DNA of 64,000 bases, from positions 237,245 to 301,244 of the forward strand of contig NZ_JAESDI010000008.1 in assembly GCF_019249215.1 (NCBI RefSeq). Reading direction: 5' to 3'. How positions within the stretch are numbered: the stretch's first letter is position 1; every line of letters begins with the position of its first letter. Positions 38,508 through 48,624 of the stretch are shown here, in pieces. A program made the translations under genes and the position numbers. This stretch comes from Alteromonas lipotrueae. GTDB taxonomy: Bacteria; Pseudomonadota; Gammaproteobacteria; Enterobacterales; Alteromonadaceae. The notes under the pieces are model-generated. The model was not told where the DNA came from. It ran no database searches and worked only from the letters and a program-made list of their open reading frames with translations.

Positions 38508-39404
38508 TTAACGCTTAGGCGTTCTCGCTACCCGCTTTTTAACACCGCCATTCTCTTTACGTACCTTGTGTTTTTTCACAGAGCGACGCATACGGCTTAA
38601 ACGTGCATGATCTAATTTGCCTTGGCGTACATCCACCATAGTTTGCGTTTCTTCAGGTAATTGCACAATGTCCCGTAGTGAGTTTACGTCTTCTAAACCC
38701 AGCTCTACCCAAGCTCCCTGAGGTAAACGCTTTTGTAAGTCCATTGGACCGTATTTAACACGGATTAATCGGCTTACCTGTACACCCTGTGATTCCCACA
38801 AACGACGTACTTCTCGGTTACGTCCTTCTTTAAGCGTAACGTTGAACCAACGGTTCATGCTTTCTTCTTCTGAGCCTGGAGGAGCGACTTTACCCGAGAT
38901 ACTTAAAAACTTAGCTTCGCCATCTTCAAGTTGAACACCTTTTTTCAAGGTATTTAACGTTTGATGTGTTACATCACCAAATACACGAACAGCATATTCC
39001 CGCTCTACTTCACACTTAGGGTGCATCAACCGGTTTGCAAGCTCACCATCGTTGGTAAACAACAATAGGCCGCTCGTGTTCATATCTAAACGCCCTACCG
39101 CAATCCAGCGGCCCATACGAATAGCAGGTAAACGGTCAAACACCGTATCACGCCCTTCAGGATCGTGGCGGCTACATAACTCGCCCTCGGGCTTGTTATA
39201 CATTAAAACCCGGCATACAGGCTGTTCAGTTTGACGAGACAACAAATGCCCATCAACACGAATCTGCCCTGTTTCGTCAACACGGTCGCCCAATGTTGCC
39301 AATGTACCATTCACAGAAACGCGGCCTTGCTCTATCCAACGTTCCATTTCTCGTCGCGAGCCTAGCCCTTGGTTAGCTAGTACTTTTTGCAACTTTTCAG
39401 TCAT
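38508..39404 (-). CDS. rluB: 23S rRNA pseudouridine(2605) synthase RluB
   Basis: The protein starts at the ATG at 39404 ([21 protein letters not shown]); a GTG three codons earlier is less likely. An N-terminal S4 RNA-binding domain (about 1-60) precedes the RsuA/RluB catalytic domain with [17 protein letters not shown], where the Asp is catalytic. A Lys/Arg-rich tail ([16 protein letters not shown] onward) is typical of RluB. It overlaps scpB by 8 nt, matching the E. coli-type neighbourhood. Confidence 0.95.
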   Translation of the reverse strand: MTEKLQKVLANQGLGSRREMERWIEQGRVSVNGTLATLGDRVDETGQIRVDGHLLSRQTEQPVCRVLMYNKPEGELCSRHDPEGRDTVFDRLPAIRMGRWIAVGRLDMNTSGLLLFTNDGELANRLMHPKCEVEREYAVRVFGDVTHQTLNTLKKGVQLEDGEAKFLSISGKVAPPGSEEESMNRWFNVTLKEGRNREVRRLWESQGVQVSRLIRVKYGPMDLQKRLPQGAWVELGLEDVNSLRDIVQLPEETQTMVDVRQGKLDHARLSRMRRSVKKHKVRKENGGVKKRVARTPKR

Positions 39405-40041
39405 TTGTATCACTCTTTATTTGCTTGTTTTCGGTCGCACGGTCTGTTACCTCAGACGGTGCCTCATTTAACACCTTAAGCGACGAGGTGGAATCAATAC
39501 TCTTTGCCATTTCATCAAAGGCATCGGAATTTGGAAGCTCCGATAATGATGAAAGCGAAAAGTAATCTAAAAAAGTATGGGTGGTGGCATACAATGCTGG
39601 CCTACCTGGCACTTCTTTATGCCCCACAACTTTTACCCATTCTCGTTCTGTGAGTGTCTTCATTATACTACTGCTTACCGCTACGCCTCTTACTTGCTCA
39701 ATTTCTCCGCGAGTAATAGGTTGACGATAGGCAATAAGTGCCAAAGTTTCCAACATAGCACGGGAATACTTTGGGGCAGTTTCCTGCCATAGTTTGCTCA
39801 ACCATGGACTTAACGCATCCACAGATTGAAATCGGTAGCCACTGGCTACTTTAACTAATTGTATACCCCTAGGTTGATAATCTAGGGTTAGCTCATTAAT
39901 AACTGCTTTTAAGGTTCTCTCTGCTACCGCGAAGTCACTTAGCACCGTGTCTCTTAATTGCTGAATAGACACAGGGGCATCGGCGACGAATATGGCGGCT
40001 TCAACCAGTTGTTTTAATTGAGCTGTTTTAATTTTTTTCAT
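39397..40041 (-). CDS. scpB: Segregation and condensation protein ScpB
   Basis: The 214-residue kleisin-associated protein carries two winged-helix domains; family-typical segments are [43 protein letters not shown] and GRPALYATT. It partners ScpA and an SMC protein in chromosome organisation. Two nt separate it from scpA, so the pair is co-translated. The C-terminal 40 residues are variable and polar. Confidence 0.95.
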   Translation of the reverse strand: MKKIKTAQLKQLVEAAIFVADAPVSIQQLRDTVLSDFAVAERTLKAVINELTLDYQPRGIQLVKVASGYRFQSVDALSPWLSKLWQETAPKYSRAMLETLALIAYRQPITRGEIEQVRGVAVSSSIMKTLTEREWVKVVGHKEVPGRPALYATTHTFLDYFSLSSLSELPNSDAFDEMAKSIDSTSSLKVLNEAPSEVTDRATENKQIKSDTND

Positions 40042-40043
40042 TA

Positions 40044-40856
40044 TTACTCAACGCTGCTGCCTAATTTTACATGAATTCGAGCGTAAGGACCTGCCTGAAT
40101 GCAAAAAATCAGTTGTTCTTTTACCAACTCTAAAATGGCTAGGAAGCAGACCACCACACCAGCGCGCCCCTCTTCCACCGTGAATAACCCTTCAAGTGGC
40201 GTAAATTCACTGGCGTTTAACAAACTGAGTATCATCGACATACGCTCACGCGTACTTAGGGCTTCACGGGCAATAGTATGGTGTTCAAAGGCAGCTGCCC
40301 GTTTCATTGCTCCACTAAACGCAAGTACAATTTCCGCTAGGCTTATCTCTGGTTCAATTCGCACTGGCGCAACACTCTCAGCTGTCAGTACATGAGTATC
40401 GAATATGTCACGTTCTAAACGAGGTTGAACATCCAAATCTTCAGCGGCTTGTTTCACGAGTTCATATTCTTTTAGCCGCCTAATAAGTTCAGCGCGTGGA
40501 TCTTCTTCCTCTTCGCTATCGCTGCTACGTTTAGGTAGCAATAACCGTGATTTTATTTCGGCTAAAATAGCGGCCATCAACAGGTATTCAGCCGCTAGTT
40601 CTAGCTTTAACGACATCATGGCATCAACATATTCCATGTATTGCTTAGTGATTGTCGCCACCGGCAAGGTAATAATATCGAATTTTTGTTTTCGTATTAG
40701 GTACAGCAGAAGGTCGAGCGGCCCTTCAAACGTTTCTAAAATAACTTCTAGCGCATCAGGCGGTATAAATAAGTCTTCAGGCTTTTCTATTAACGCCTCA
40801 CCATGAACAAATGCGAGCGGAAGCGGCTGCTGAATGGGCGATTGCTCACTGCTCAT
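40044..40856 (-). CDS. scpA: Segregation and condensation protein ScpA (kleisin)
   Basis: The 270-residue kleisin has the conserved N-terminus LETFEGPLDLLLYLIRKQKFDI, LAAEYLLMAAILAEIKSRLLLP in the middle, and a C-terminal winged helix (FLAILELVKEQL). It bridges SMC heads with ScpB. It lies 10 nt after yciO in the yciO-scpA-scpB-rluB operon. Confidence 0.95.
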   Translation of the reverse strand: MSSEQSPIQQPLPLAFVHGEALIEKPEDLFIPPDALEVILETFEGPLDLLLYLIRKQKFDIITLPVATITKQYMEYVDAMMSLKLELAAEYLLMAAILAEIKSRLLLPKRSSDSEEEEDPRAELIRRLKEYELVKQAAEDLDVQPRLERDIFDTHVLTAESVAPVRIEPEISLAEIVLAFSGAMKRAAAFEHHTIAREALSTRERMSMILSLLNASEFTPLEGLFTVEEGRAGVVVCFLAILELVKEQLIFCIQAGPYARIHVKLGSSVE

Positions 40857-40865
40857 CTGAATATA

Positions 40866-41486
40866 CTATTCAAACGGAGCAGGGTCGCCGGTACCACGGC
40901 GCATGATGACAGGGGTATCTTCAGATAAATCAATTACGGTGGTAGGTTGCTCACCTAAATACCCGCCGTGAATAATCACCCCCACCTGCTTTTCTAAATT
41001 ATCGCGAATAACGTCAGGGTCTGATTCTGCCATGGTATTGCCTGGCAAAATAAGTGAGGTAGACATTAGCGGCTCGCCTAAGGTTTCAAGTAGCGCTAAT
41101 GCAATGGCGTTATCGGGCACACGAATTCCAATGGTCTTACGCTTTGGATTTTGCAGACGCTTAGGCACTTCACGGGTGGCTTTTAGTACAAACGTGTACG
41201 AACCTGGCGTGTTATTTTTAATTTGTCTAAATGCCGTATTATCCACTTTTGCGTAAATAGATAATTCAGACATATCTCTGCACATCAGGGTGAAGTTGTG
41301 GTCTTTGCCAATATCTCGAATGCGGCATAATTGCTCTAAGGCTTTTTTATCTTCCATCTGACAACCAATGGCATAACCAGAGTCGGTAGGATAAACCACT
41401 ACCGCCCCTTCACGTATAAGCTCACAAGCTTGGTTCAACAAACGTTGCTGTGGGTTTTCAGGATGAATATAGAAAAACTGACTCAT
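40866..41486 (-). CDS. yciO: YciO/YrdC/Sua5 family protein
   Basis: The 206-residue Sua5/YrdC-fold protein has the nucleotide and RNA-binding residues in GAVVVYPTDSGYAIGC and the KDHNFTLMCRDMSELS segment. YciO is the paralogue of the tRNA threonylcarbamoyladenosine enzyme TsaC, and its own role is less clear. The position between rnm and scpA repeats the E. coli yci cluster order. Confidence 0.92.
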   Translation of the reverse strand: MSQFFYIHPENPQQRLLNQACELIREGAVVVYPTDSGYAIGCQMEDKKALEQLCRIRDIGKDHNFTLMCRDMSELSIYAKVDNTAFRQIKNNTPGSYTFVLKATREVPKRLQNPKRKTIGIRVPDNAIALALLETLGEPLMSTSLILPGNTMAESDPDVIRDNLEKQVGVIIHGGYLGEQPTTVIDLSEDTPVIMRRGTGDPAPFE

Positions 41487-41568
41487 GATAATGTCCTGTT
41501 CATGCCTATTGCTTGGCTATTGTTTAGCGAAAGAAGGCAGCTAATAACACGCTGCGAACCACTAGCCG

Positions 41569-42480
41569 CTAATCGTTAATACTAGGTGCAGATTGGTTCA
41601 CAGCGTCTGCAACCCCTGCGACCACAGGCCAATCGTGCCAAATAGGCGTTAAGCTACTGCTAATACCCAAATTTTTACCTAGTTCTGTCCATCGCGATGG
41701 AAAGTGAAAATCTGAGCCTGCCGAGGCCAATAAATTATGGCTAGCGGCGAGTTCATTCACCAGCGCTTGCTTGTCTTTGCTAATACCAGGAAACGCAGTT
41801 TCAATTGCATCGCCGCCCGCTTGGGCAAATAAATCGACCAATCGGCGTAACCATTTTGCGGTCATATCGTAATGAACGGGGTGTGCAAGTACGGCTTGTC
41901 CACCCGCGCCGTGAATCCACTCGATGGCAGTTTCAACACTTGGCCACTCTGCTTTTACCGCTGCTCGCTTGCCTTTGCCTAAATACTTTTTAAAGGCTGC
42001 ATTCATGGTGCCAACGCCATAGTTATTCACCAGCACGCGCGCGAAATGTGCGCGGGTTACCTGCCCTTCACCGGCTAATGCAATGGCCCGAGGAAGTACC
42101 CCTTCAAACCCGCACTTGCCCAACTTTTCCGCTATTTTTTCTGCTCTTACTTTTCGAGTATGAGCCTGACCTTCAAGTTGCGCTAGAAATGTTGGGTTGG
42201 TTCTATCAACATTTAACCCCACAACGTGAATATCGAAACCATGCCAATTGGTGGAAATTTCAACACCATCAATAATCTTTAAAGGCCGTTTTTGTTTCGC
42301 CTGCGTGTTATGCGCCGTTTCTAATCCTGCCACTGTGTCGTGGTCGGTAATGGCTAGTACGTCAACCTGCATGGTGTGCGCACGCAGTATAAGCTCCTCT
42401 ACAGTGAGGTGCCCATCGGAGAATTTTGTATGGCTGTGGAGATCTATTTTCAAAGGCTTTTCAATAATTGGTTGACACAA
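41569..42480 (-). CDS. rnm: PHP-domain 5'-3' exoribonuclease/phosphoesterase (YciV, Rnm)
   Basis: The 303-residue PHP-family metallohydrolase carries its metal-binding motifs: IDLHSHTKFSDG near the start, ITDHDTVAG, GVEIST, the VLAHPVHYD region and GSDFHFPS. E. coli YciV (RNase AM) is a 5'-3' exonuclease that matures rRNA 5' ends and acts on nucleotide bisphosphates. No ATG fits; the best start is TTG at 42480, with a weak RBS, and it abuts the trp promoter region. It is transcribed away from trpE, as yciV is in E. coli. Confidence 0.88.
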   Translation of the reverse strand: MCQPIIEKPLKIDLHSHTKFSDGHLTVEELILRAHTMQVDVLAITDHDTVAGLETAHNTQAKQKRPLKIIDGVEISTNWHGFDIHVVGLNVDRTNPTFLAQLEGQAHTRKVRAEKIAEKLGKCGFEGVLPRAIALAGEGQVTRAHFARVLVNNYGVGTMNAAFKKYLGKGKRAAVKAEWPSVETAIEWIHGAGGQAVLAHPVHYDMTAKWLRRLVDLFAQAGGDAIETAFPGISKDKQALVNELAASHNLLASAGSDFHFPSRWTELGKNLGISSSLTPIWHDWPVVAGVADAVNQSAPSIND

Positions 42481-42488
42481 AGGTGAAT

Positions 42489-42517
42489 TTGTTTTCTTCT
42501 ATACGCACAAGTATACA
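42489..42517 (+). promoter_or_regulatory. Candidate promoter of the trp operon
   Basis: TTGTTT (42489-42494) and TATACA (42512-42517) have an ideal 17-bp spacer and would start transcription near 42524, about 55 nt before the leader peptide. The -35 box is poor. I see no clear TrpR operator. Confidence 0.45.
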
Positions 42518-42578
42518 GATTTACGCCTTCGATAACTATCGATGTTCGTACAAGATTGAACCAAACACGAGTTTATTC

Positions 42579-42644
42579 ATGCAATTAATGACAATCACAA
42601 CTGCAACAACTATTGCTTCTTGGTGGTGGCACTCCCTCGATTAA
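42579..42644 (+). CDS. trpL: trp operon leader peptide
   Basis: This 21-codon ORF reads MQLMTITTATTIASWWWHSLD, with three consecutive Trp codons at 42621-42629 shortly before the stop, the standard sensor in trp attenuation. It is followed at 42681 by a strong attenuator hairpin. A second Met at codon 4 is an alternative start. Ribosome stalling at the Trp codons should favour the antiterminator (ACGGG at 42644-42648 with CCCGT at 42686-42690). Confidence 0.9.
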   Translation: MQLMTITTATTIASWWWHSLD

Positions 42645-42680
42645 CGGGTGGTGTGCGCATTTGTGCGTGAATAAAACACA

Positions 42681-42709
42681 AAAGGCCCGTATTTACGGGC
42701 CTTTTTTTT
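42681..42709 (+). terminator. trp attenuator terminator
   Basis: AAAGGCCCGT (42681-42690) pairs perfectly with ACGGGCCTTT (42695-42704) around a 4-nt loop, followed by a T-run. A competing upstream stem is possible: GCAC (42629-42632) with GTGC (42653-42656) and CCC (42634-42636) with GGG (42646-42648). Confidence 0.9.
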
Positions 42710-42737
42710 ATCTTTTTGCAGTCGGAGAGTGGCAAAA

Positions 42738-44375
42738 ATGAGTTTAGCGGAACTGGGCACAACCCCAGGCAAAGTCGAAACAATTGAGCAGGTTGGGCAT
42801 TACATCGACGACCCTCTTGCAGCCTTCGCACACATTTGTGCCGAACGTCCTAATGCGTTGTTATTAGAGTCGGCAGAAATCGATTCGAAAGACGATTTAC
42901 AAAGTTTATTAATGGTACAAGCGGCTTTACGCCTAGAGTGCACTGGAAACCGTGTTGACGTAAAAGCCCTTACGGAAAACGGCGCTTCCGTGTTGCCAAT
43001 ATTTAAATCTCAGTGCCCTGATGGGGTAACATGCGTTGACAGTACCGACACATCGGTCACCTTGTTATGTGAACCTGCTGATGCGCAGTTAGACGAAGAT
43101 AGCCGTTTAAAGTCTGCCAGCGTAATGGATACCTTGCGTATTATCGTGAAAAAAATCACGCCTATTCGTCAACATCCCCACGCGCTTTTTTTAGGCGGTG
43201 TATTTGCCTATGACATGCTAGCGGGATTTGAATCGCTTCCTCATGTAGAAGATGGCGATAATGATTGTCCAGATTTTGTTTTTTACTTGGCTGAAACCCT
43301 TATTACGGTAGATCACCAAACTCGCGAAACCCACTTGATTGGCAGCGTGTTTAGTGGCGAAGACGTAGCCCAGCAATATTTTGGAATATCCCAGCGCTTA
43401 GAATCATTGCATCAGCAATTGCAGTCTATGCCCGAGACACCTACTTTAACTTCTGGCACTGGTATTGATGGCGCAGGTATTGATGACGCTGTTATCGGTG
43501 GAGACATTTCGGTAAACGTAGATAAAAGTGATGAAGAATTCTGTAGCAATGTGCTTGAGTTAAAACAGCACATTCTTGCAGGGGATATTTTCCAAGTGGT
43601 TCCTTCTCGTACATTCTCACTGCCTTGCCCTTCTCCGCTTCTTGCTTACGCCCATTTAAAAGAACAAAACCCCAGCCCTTACATGTTCTTTATGCAAGAT
43701 GAAGCCTTTACTATTTTTGGTGCTTCACCAGAGTCTGCACTCAAGTATGAAAGTGATAGCAACCAAGTTGAAATTTACCCCATTGCCGGCACCCGTCCTC
43801 GCGGCAAACGCCCTGATGGCACGATTAATCACGACTTAGACAGTCGCATTGAACTTAACTTGCGTGAAGATAACAAAGAGAAGTCTGAGCACATTATGCT
43901 GGTCGATTTAGCGCGAAACGATGTGGCGAAAGTAAGCCGCCCGGGAAGCCGCTTTGTTAAAGACTTATTGAAAGTAGACCGCTACTCTCATGTTATGCAC
44001 CTTGTTTCCCGTGTTGTTGGCCAACTTCGTGACGATTTAGATGCGCTACATGCTTATCAAGCGTGTATGAACATGGGCACCTTAGTGGGTGCGCCAAAAG
44101 TGAGTGCCGCTACGCTGATTCGTGAAGTAGAACAAAAACGTCGTGGTAGCTATGGCGGCGCAGTAGGCTATATAAACGGACAAGGTGACATGGATACCTG
44201 TATTGTTATTCGTTCGGCGTTTGTGAAAAACGGCCGTGCTTTCATTCAAGCAGGCGCTGGGGTGGTTTACGACTCTGTTCCACAAGCTGAAGCCGATGAA
44301 ACCCGTGCAAAAGCGCAAGCGGTTATTAGCGCGGTTACCGCAGCACTCAAAGCGGAAGCGGAGACACAAGCATGA
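42738..44375 (+). CDS. trpE: Anthranilate synthase component I
   Basis: The start is the ATG at 42738 with GGAGAG 8 nt before it; the GTG at 42729 overlaps that RBS. The 545-residue chorismate-utilising enzyme has the Trp feedback motif LLES near residue 36 and catalytic-domain motifs IFQVVPSRTFS, IAGTRPRGK and GSYGGAVGYI. It makes anthranilate from chorismate with ammonia from TrpG. Its stop overlaps the trpG start (ATGA), so the two subunits are co-translated. Confidence 0.97.
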   Translation: MSLAELGTTPGKVETIEQVGHYIDDPLAAFAHICAERPNALLLESAEIDSKDDLQSLLMVQAALRLECTGNRVDVKALTENGASVLPIFKSQCPDGVTCVDSTDTSVTLLCEPADAQLDEDSRLKSASVMDTLRIIVKKITPIRQHPHALFLGGVFAYDMLAGFESLPHVEDGDNDCPDFVFYLAETLITVDHQTRETHLIGSVFSGEDVAQQYFGISQRLESLHQQLQSMPETPTLTSGTGIDGAGIDDAVIGGDISVNVDKSDEEFCSNVLELKQHILAGDIFQVVPSRTFSLPCPSPLLAYAHLKEQNPSPYMFFMQDEAFTIFGASPESALKYESDSNQVEIYPIAGTRPRGKRPDGTINHDLDSRIELNLREDNKEKSEHIMLVDLARNDVAKVSRPGSRFVKDLLKVDRYSHVMHLVSRVVGQLRDDLDALHAYQACMNMGTLVGAPKVSAATLIREVEQKRRGSYGGAVGYINGQGDMDTCIVIRSAFVKNGRAFIQAGAGVVYDSVPQAEADETRAKAQAVISAVTAALKAEAETQA

Positions 44376-45001
44376 GTATGACTATGAGCAACAAAACCAC
44401 CCTATTCTTACTCGATAACGTCGACTCTTTTACCTATAACTTGGTAGATGAATTACGTGCGCTTGATTTAGAAATAAACGTATATCGCAACACAGTGTGC
44501 GCTGATATGTTATTCGAAAAAATGCAAGAACAAGCCACCAAGAGCCCAGTACTGCTAATGCTGTCGCCAGGCCCTGGCGCACCAAGCGAAGCGGGCTGCA
44601 TGCCGGCTTTACTTGATAAAGTAGCAGGTACTTTTCCAGTACTGGGTATATGTTTAGGTCATCAAGCCATTGTTGAATATTATGGCGGTATTGTCGGCCG
44701 CGCCACGCAAGTTATGCATGGTAAAAGTTCTGCTATTACCCATTCAGAAAAAGACATGTTTACAGACCTGCCACAGCCATTACATGTAGCACGTTATCAT
44801 TCGTTAGCCGCACAAACACTACCTGACGCCCTTGAGCCCTGTGCGTCTTGTGTTAACGATGATGGAACTGAAACCGTCATGGCAGTGTTTAACAATACTG
44901 ATAAAATGTTGGGCTTTCAATTTCACCCTGAGTCGATATTAACGGCTCAAGGCAGTGTGCTGCTGAAGCAAAGCATCGACTATTTAACGCAACAAGGATA
45001 A
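44372..45001 (+). CDS. trpG: Anthranilate synthase component II (glutamine amidotransferase)
   Basis: The 209-residue class I glutaminase has the nucleophile in GICLGHQAI, the N-terminal LLDNVDSFTYNLV and the catalytic His-Glu in QFHPESILT. It is stand-alone, not fused to TrpD as in E. coli. It overlaps trpE by 4 nt and lies 4 nt before trpD. Confidence 0.96.
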   Translation: MSMTMSNKTTLFLLDNVDSFTYNLVDELRALDLEINVYRNTVCADMLFEKMQEQATKSPVLLMLSPGPGAPSEAGCMPALLDKVAGTFPVLGICLGHQAIVEYYGGIVGRATQVMHGKSSAITHSEKDMFTDLPQPLHVARYHSLAAQTLPDALEPCASCVNDDGTETVMAVFNNTDKMLGFQFHPESILTAQGSVLLKQSIDYLTQQG

Positions 45002-45005
45002 AGCC

Positions 45006-46037
45006 ATGTTTGACGCTACTCCATTACTTGAAAAACTCATCAAACAAACGGCGCTGTCTCAAACCGAAGCTTACACGTTGTTCAACAGTATTATGCACGG
45101 TGAGCAAAGCGAAGCCGTTATTGCAGCGGTTCTCACAGCGCTAAAGATTAAGCATGAATCTCCGGGTGAAATTGCCGGAGCAGCCAGTGCCATGGTTGCG
45201 AACGCCAAGCCGTTTCCTGCACCCACCTACCCGTTTGCCGACATTGTAGGCACAGGTGGCGATGGTCATAACACTATTAACATTTCGAGCGCCGCAGGGG
45301 TGGTGGCAGCAGCATGTGGTGTGAAAGTGGCCAAACATGGCAACAGAAGCGTATCTAGCAAGTCTGGCTCGGCTGATCTGTTCAAACAATTCGGTTTAAA
45401 CTTAGAAATTACACCGGAATTGTCGAGAAAATGCTTAGATGAAGCAAATTTCACATTTCTTTTTGCGCCGGTATATCACGCAGGCATGCGTTTCGCAGCC
45501 CCCGTCCGTGCTGCCCTGAAGACCAGAACCTTATTTAACATACTAGGGCCACTTGCCAATCCAGCGGGCCCAACACATGGTGTGTTCGGCGTTTACTCCC
45601 CTGAACTGCTTGAACCTTACGCAAAAACCCTTATGCTTCTTGGCCAACATCGCGCCATGATTGTTCACGGCGATGGCTTAGATGAACTTGCTCTGCATGG
45701 TGAATCTATTATTTACGATCTTGAGCATGGTGACATTCGTAAGTTAACTGTCACCGCTGAAGACTTTGGCCTTTCCTCATACCCATTATCGGCGATTGAG
45801 GGCGGCGAGCCAGAAGAAAACAAGAAATACATTGAAGCCGCATTAGCCGGTGAAGGCCAAGAAGCCCATCGCGCTGCCATTGCAATGAACTGCGGCGCAC
45901 TACTTAAAGTTACCGGTACCGCCGATTCATTTAAAGACGGCACCGAAATGGCCATGCAAGCAATGAAAGATGCAAAACCTTTGGCGGTATTAAACCAAGT
46001 TGCCAAAATCAGTCAGGAGGTCAGCTCTGATGCCTAA
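45006..46037 (+). CDS. trpD: Anthranilate phosphoribosyltransferase
   Basis: The 343-residue enzyme joins anthranilate to PRPP. It shows VGTGGDGHNTINISSAAG (PRPP binding), KHGNRSVSSKSGSADLFKQFG, and FNILGPLANPAGPTHGVFGVY. AAGGA lies 6 nt before the ATG. It overlaps trpC by 8 nt. Confidence 0.97.
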   Translation: MFDATPLLEKLIKQTALSQTEAYTLFNSIMHGEQSEAVIAAVLTALKIKHESPGEIAGAASAMVANAKPFPAPTYPFADIVGTGGDGHNTINISSAAGVVAAACGVKVAKHGNRSVSSKSGSADLFKQFGLNLEITPELSRKCLDEANFTFLFAPVYHAGMRFAAPVRAALKTRTLFNILGPLANPAGPTHGVFGVYSPELLEPYAKTLMLLGQHRAMIVHGDGLDELALHGESIIYDLEHGDIRKLTVTAEDFGLSSYPLSAIEGGEPEENKKYIEAALAGEGQEAHRAAIAMNCGALLKVTGTADSFKDGTEMAMQAMKDAKPLAVLNQVAKISQEVSSDA

Positions 46038-47427
46038 TGTGCTAGAAAAAATTGTTGCCGATAAACGCATTGAAGTTGATGCTGGAAAAACGGCTCTGCC
46101 ACTTGAAAGCTTTAAAGCAGATTTAGTGCCTTCGAACAAAAGCTTGTTTGATGCATTGAATGAACCGAATGCTGGCTTTATTTTTGAGTGTAAAAAAGCC
46201 TCGCCCTCAAAAGGGCTTATTCGCGAACATTTCGACCTAGACGAAATTTTAGCTGCATACACACCCTATGCAGCGGGCATTTCAGTGCTTACTGACGAGA
46301 AGTATTTCCAAGGTAAATTTGAATATTTGGCCTACGTTACAGAACGTGTAGCACAACCTGTATTAAACAAAGATTTCTTTATTGATACTTATCAGGTTTA
46401 TTTGGCTCGCCATTATAATGCCGATGCCGTATTGCTCATGCTAAGCGTGTTAGACGATGCGCAGTATCGCGAGCTCGCTACCGTAGCCAATAGCTTGTCG
46501 TTAGATATTCTTACTGAGGTAAGCAACGAAGAAGAGATGCGTCGCGCGATTGCTCTTGAAGCAAACATTATTGGTATTAACAACCGTAACCTGCGCGACT
46601 TATCAACCGATTTAGCCACCACAGAACACTTGGTGCCTATGCTGGAAAGTGCCACACACGACTTTGTGGTAATTTCAGAATCGGGTATTTATACCCATGA
46701 AGACGTATTGCGCTTAAGCCCGCTTTGCCAAGGCTTCTTGGTAGGCAGTGCACTTATGTCGCAAGCTAATTTGAAACGCGCCGTTCAAAGCTTAATTTAC
46801 GGTTCGGTAAAAGTATGCGGGTTAACCAGTGTTGAACAGGCACAACTTGCTTTTGGAAGTGGCGCGAGCATGGGCGGGCTAATTTTCGCTGAAAAATCAC
46901 CTCGGTTTGTAGCCGAATCTGTCGCAAAAGATATTGTAGAAACCGTTGAAGGCGATTATGTGGGCGTGTTTGTGAATCATGACATAGACCATGTTGCTAG
47001 GTTAGCTGCAACGCTTTCGCTAGCCGCCGTTCAATTACACGGCAGCGAAGGTGCAACATATAGAACAAAACTGAAAGACGCCTTGCCGTCACGTTGTGAA
47101 ATATGGCAAGCCGAAGGCGTGAAAGGCGCATTGCCTGAACAGTTACCTCAGTTATTAGAAGATGAAAATATCGATTATGTACTGCTTGATTGCCAAGTAG
47201 GTAATGCCAAAGGCGGTACAGGGGAAAGCTTCGATTGGCGATTGTTAGACAATATAGCCAACAAGCAAAAAATTATTCTAGCCGGTGGAATTAACGCAGC
47301 CAACATTGCTCAAGGCATTGAGGTAGGCTGCGCAACCATCGACATAAATTCAGGGGTAGAAAGTGCCCCAGGCGAAAAGTCGGCTGAAAAATTAGCCGAG
47401 CTATTTTCAATTTGTCGCCGCTATTAA
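46030..47427 (+). CDS. trpCF: Bifunctional indole-3-glycerol-phosphate synthase / phosphoribosylanthranilate isomerase
   Basis: The start is the ATG at 46030 (MPNVLEKIVADKR), preceded by AGGAGG within the end of trpD; the longer frame from 46000 is spurious. Residues 1 to about 255 form the IGPS barrel (FECKKASPSKGLI, VLTDEKYFQG, IIGINNRNL, ISESGI). The rest is the PRAI barrel (KVCGLTSVEQA, AVQLHGSE, LAGGIN). The fusion is as in E. coli TrpC. Confidence 0.97.
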   Translation: MPNVLEKIVADKRIEVDAGKTALPLESFKADLVPSNKSLFDALNEPNAGFIFECKKASPSKGLIREHFDLDEILAAYTPYAAGISVLTDEKYFQGKFEYLAYVTERVAQPVLNKDFFIDTYQVYLARHYNADAVLLMLSVLDDAQYRELATVANSLSLDILTEVSNEEEMRRAIALEANIIGINNRNLRDLSTDLATTEHLVPMLESATHDFVVISESGIYTHEDVLRLSPLCQGFLVGSALMSQANLKRAVQSLIYGSVKVCGLTSVEQAQLAFGSGASMGGLIFAEKSPRFVAESVAKDIVETVEGDYVGVFVNHDIDHVARLAATLSLAAVQLHGSEGATYRTKLKDALPSRCEIWQAEGVKGALPEQLPQLLEDENIDYVLLDCQVGNAKGGTGESFDWRLLDNIANKQKIILAGGINAANIAQGIEVGCATIDINSGVESAPGEKSAEKLAELFSICRRY

Positions 47428-47442
47428 CACTTAGGACAACGC

Positions 47443-48624
47443 ATGAATCAATTAGATACAAAATTTGGAGAGTTCGGTGGCATGTATGTGCCAGAACTAC
47501 TTATTCCTGCACTGGACCAACTAGAAAAAGCGTTTCTAGATGCGAAAGATGATCCTAGCTTCAACGAAGAGTTTTTGGGGTTATTAAAAGATTACGCAGG
47601 CCGCCCAACAGCAATGACGCTAACCCGCAACTTGGTGAGCAACCCTAAAGTAAAATTATACCTTAAACGTGAAGACTTACTTCACGGAGGTGCCCACAAA
47701 ACAAACCAAGTTCTGGGTCAGGCGTTATTAACCAAGCGTATGGGTAAAACCGAAGTTATTGCCGAAACTGGGGCTGGTCAACACGGTGTTGCTACAGCGT
47801 TAGCATGCGCATTATTAGGCTTAAAAGCCCGTATTTATATGGGTGCAAAAGATGTTGAGCGTCAAGCGCCTAACGTTTTTCGAATGAAGCTAATGGGCGC
47901 AGAAGTTATTCCAGTAAATGCTGGCTCTGGCACACTTAAAGATGCGGTAAACGAAGCTATGCGTGACTGGTCTGCTAATTACGATACCGCACATTACCTG
48001 TTAGGTACGGCTGCGGGCCCTCACCCATTCCCGACTATTGTACGTGAATACCACCGTATGATTGGCGAAGAAACACGTGCACAAATTCTAGAAAAAGAAG
48101 GCCGTTTACCAGATGCGGTTGTTGCCTGTGTAGGTGGTGGTTCTAATGCTATTGGTATGTTTGCTGATTTCATCGACGAACCTTCTGTACGCCTTGTAGG
48201 TGTTGAACCTGCGGGTAAAGGAGTGCACACCAAAGAGCACGGCGCCACTATTGTGACGGGCACTAAAGGTATACTGCACGGCGCTTATACCTTCATTATG
48301 CAAGACCACGAAGGCCAAATTGAAGAGAGCTATTCAGTTTCTGCCGGACTAGATTACCCAGCGGTTGGCCCTCAACATGCTTATTTAGCCGAAACTGGCC
48401 GTGCTGAGTACGTTGCCGCTACCGATGAAGAAGCCCTTAACGCGTTCCAATTGCTTGCACGCAAAGAAGGTATTATTCCCGCGCTTGAGTCTTCACACGC
48501 CCTAGCACACGCATTAAATATGGCCGACGAAGCAGAAGAAGAAACCATTATTGTGGTGAATTTATCTGGCCGTGGCGATAAAGATTTAGCACATGTAACC
48601 AAAATTTTAGGGGACAAACTGTAA
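47443..48624 (+). CDS. trpB: Tryptophan synthase beta chain
   Basis: The 393-residue PLP enzyme condenses indole with serine. It has the PLP lysine in [15 protein letters not shown], the indole-channel region [12 protein letters not shown], the phosphate loop [10 protein letters not shown], and SGRGDKDL at the C-terminus. AGGA lies 6 nt before the ATG. Its stop codon overlaps trpA by one base. Confidence 0.98.
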   Translation: MNQLDTKFGEFGGMYVPELLIPALDQLEKAFLDAKDDPSFNEEFLGLLKDYAGRPTAMTLTRNLVSNPKVKLYLKREDLLHGGAHKTNQVLGQALLTKRMGKTEVIAETGAGQHGVATALACALLGLKARIYMGAKDVERQAPNVFRMKLMGAEVIPVNAGSGTLKDAVNEAMRDWSANYDTAHYLLGTAAGPHPFPTIVREYHRMIGEETRAQILEKEGRLPDAVVACVGGGSNAIGMFADFIDEPSVRLVGVEPAGKGVHTKEHGATIVTGTKGILHGAYTFIMQDHEGQIEESYSVSAGLDYPAVGPQHAYLAETGRAEYVAATDEEALNAFQLLARKEGIIPALESSHALAHALNMADEAEEETIIVVNLSGRGDKDLAHVTKILGDKL

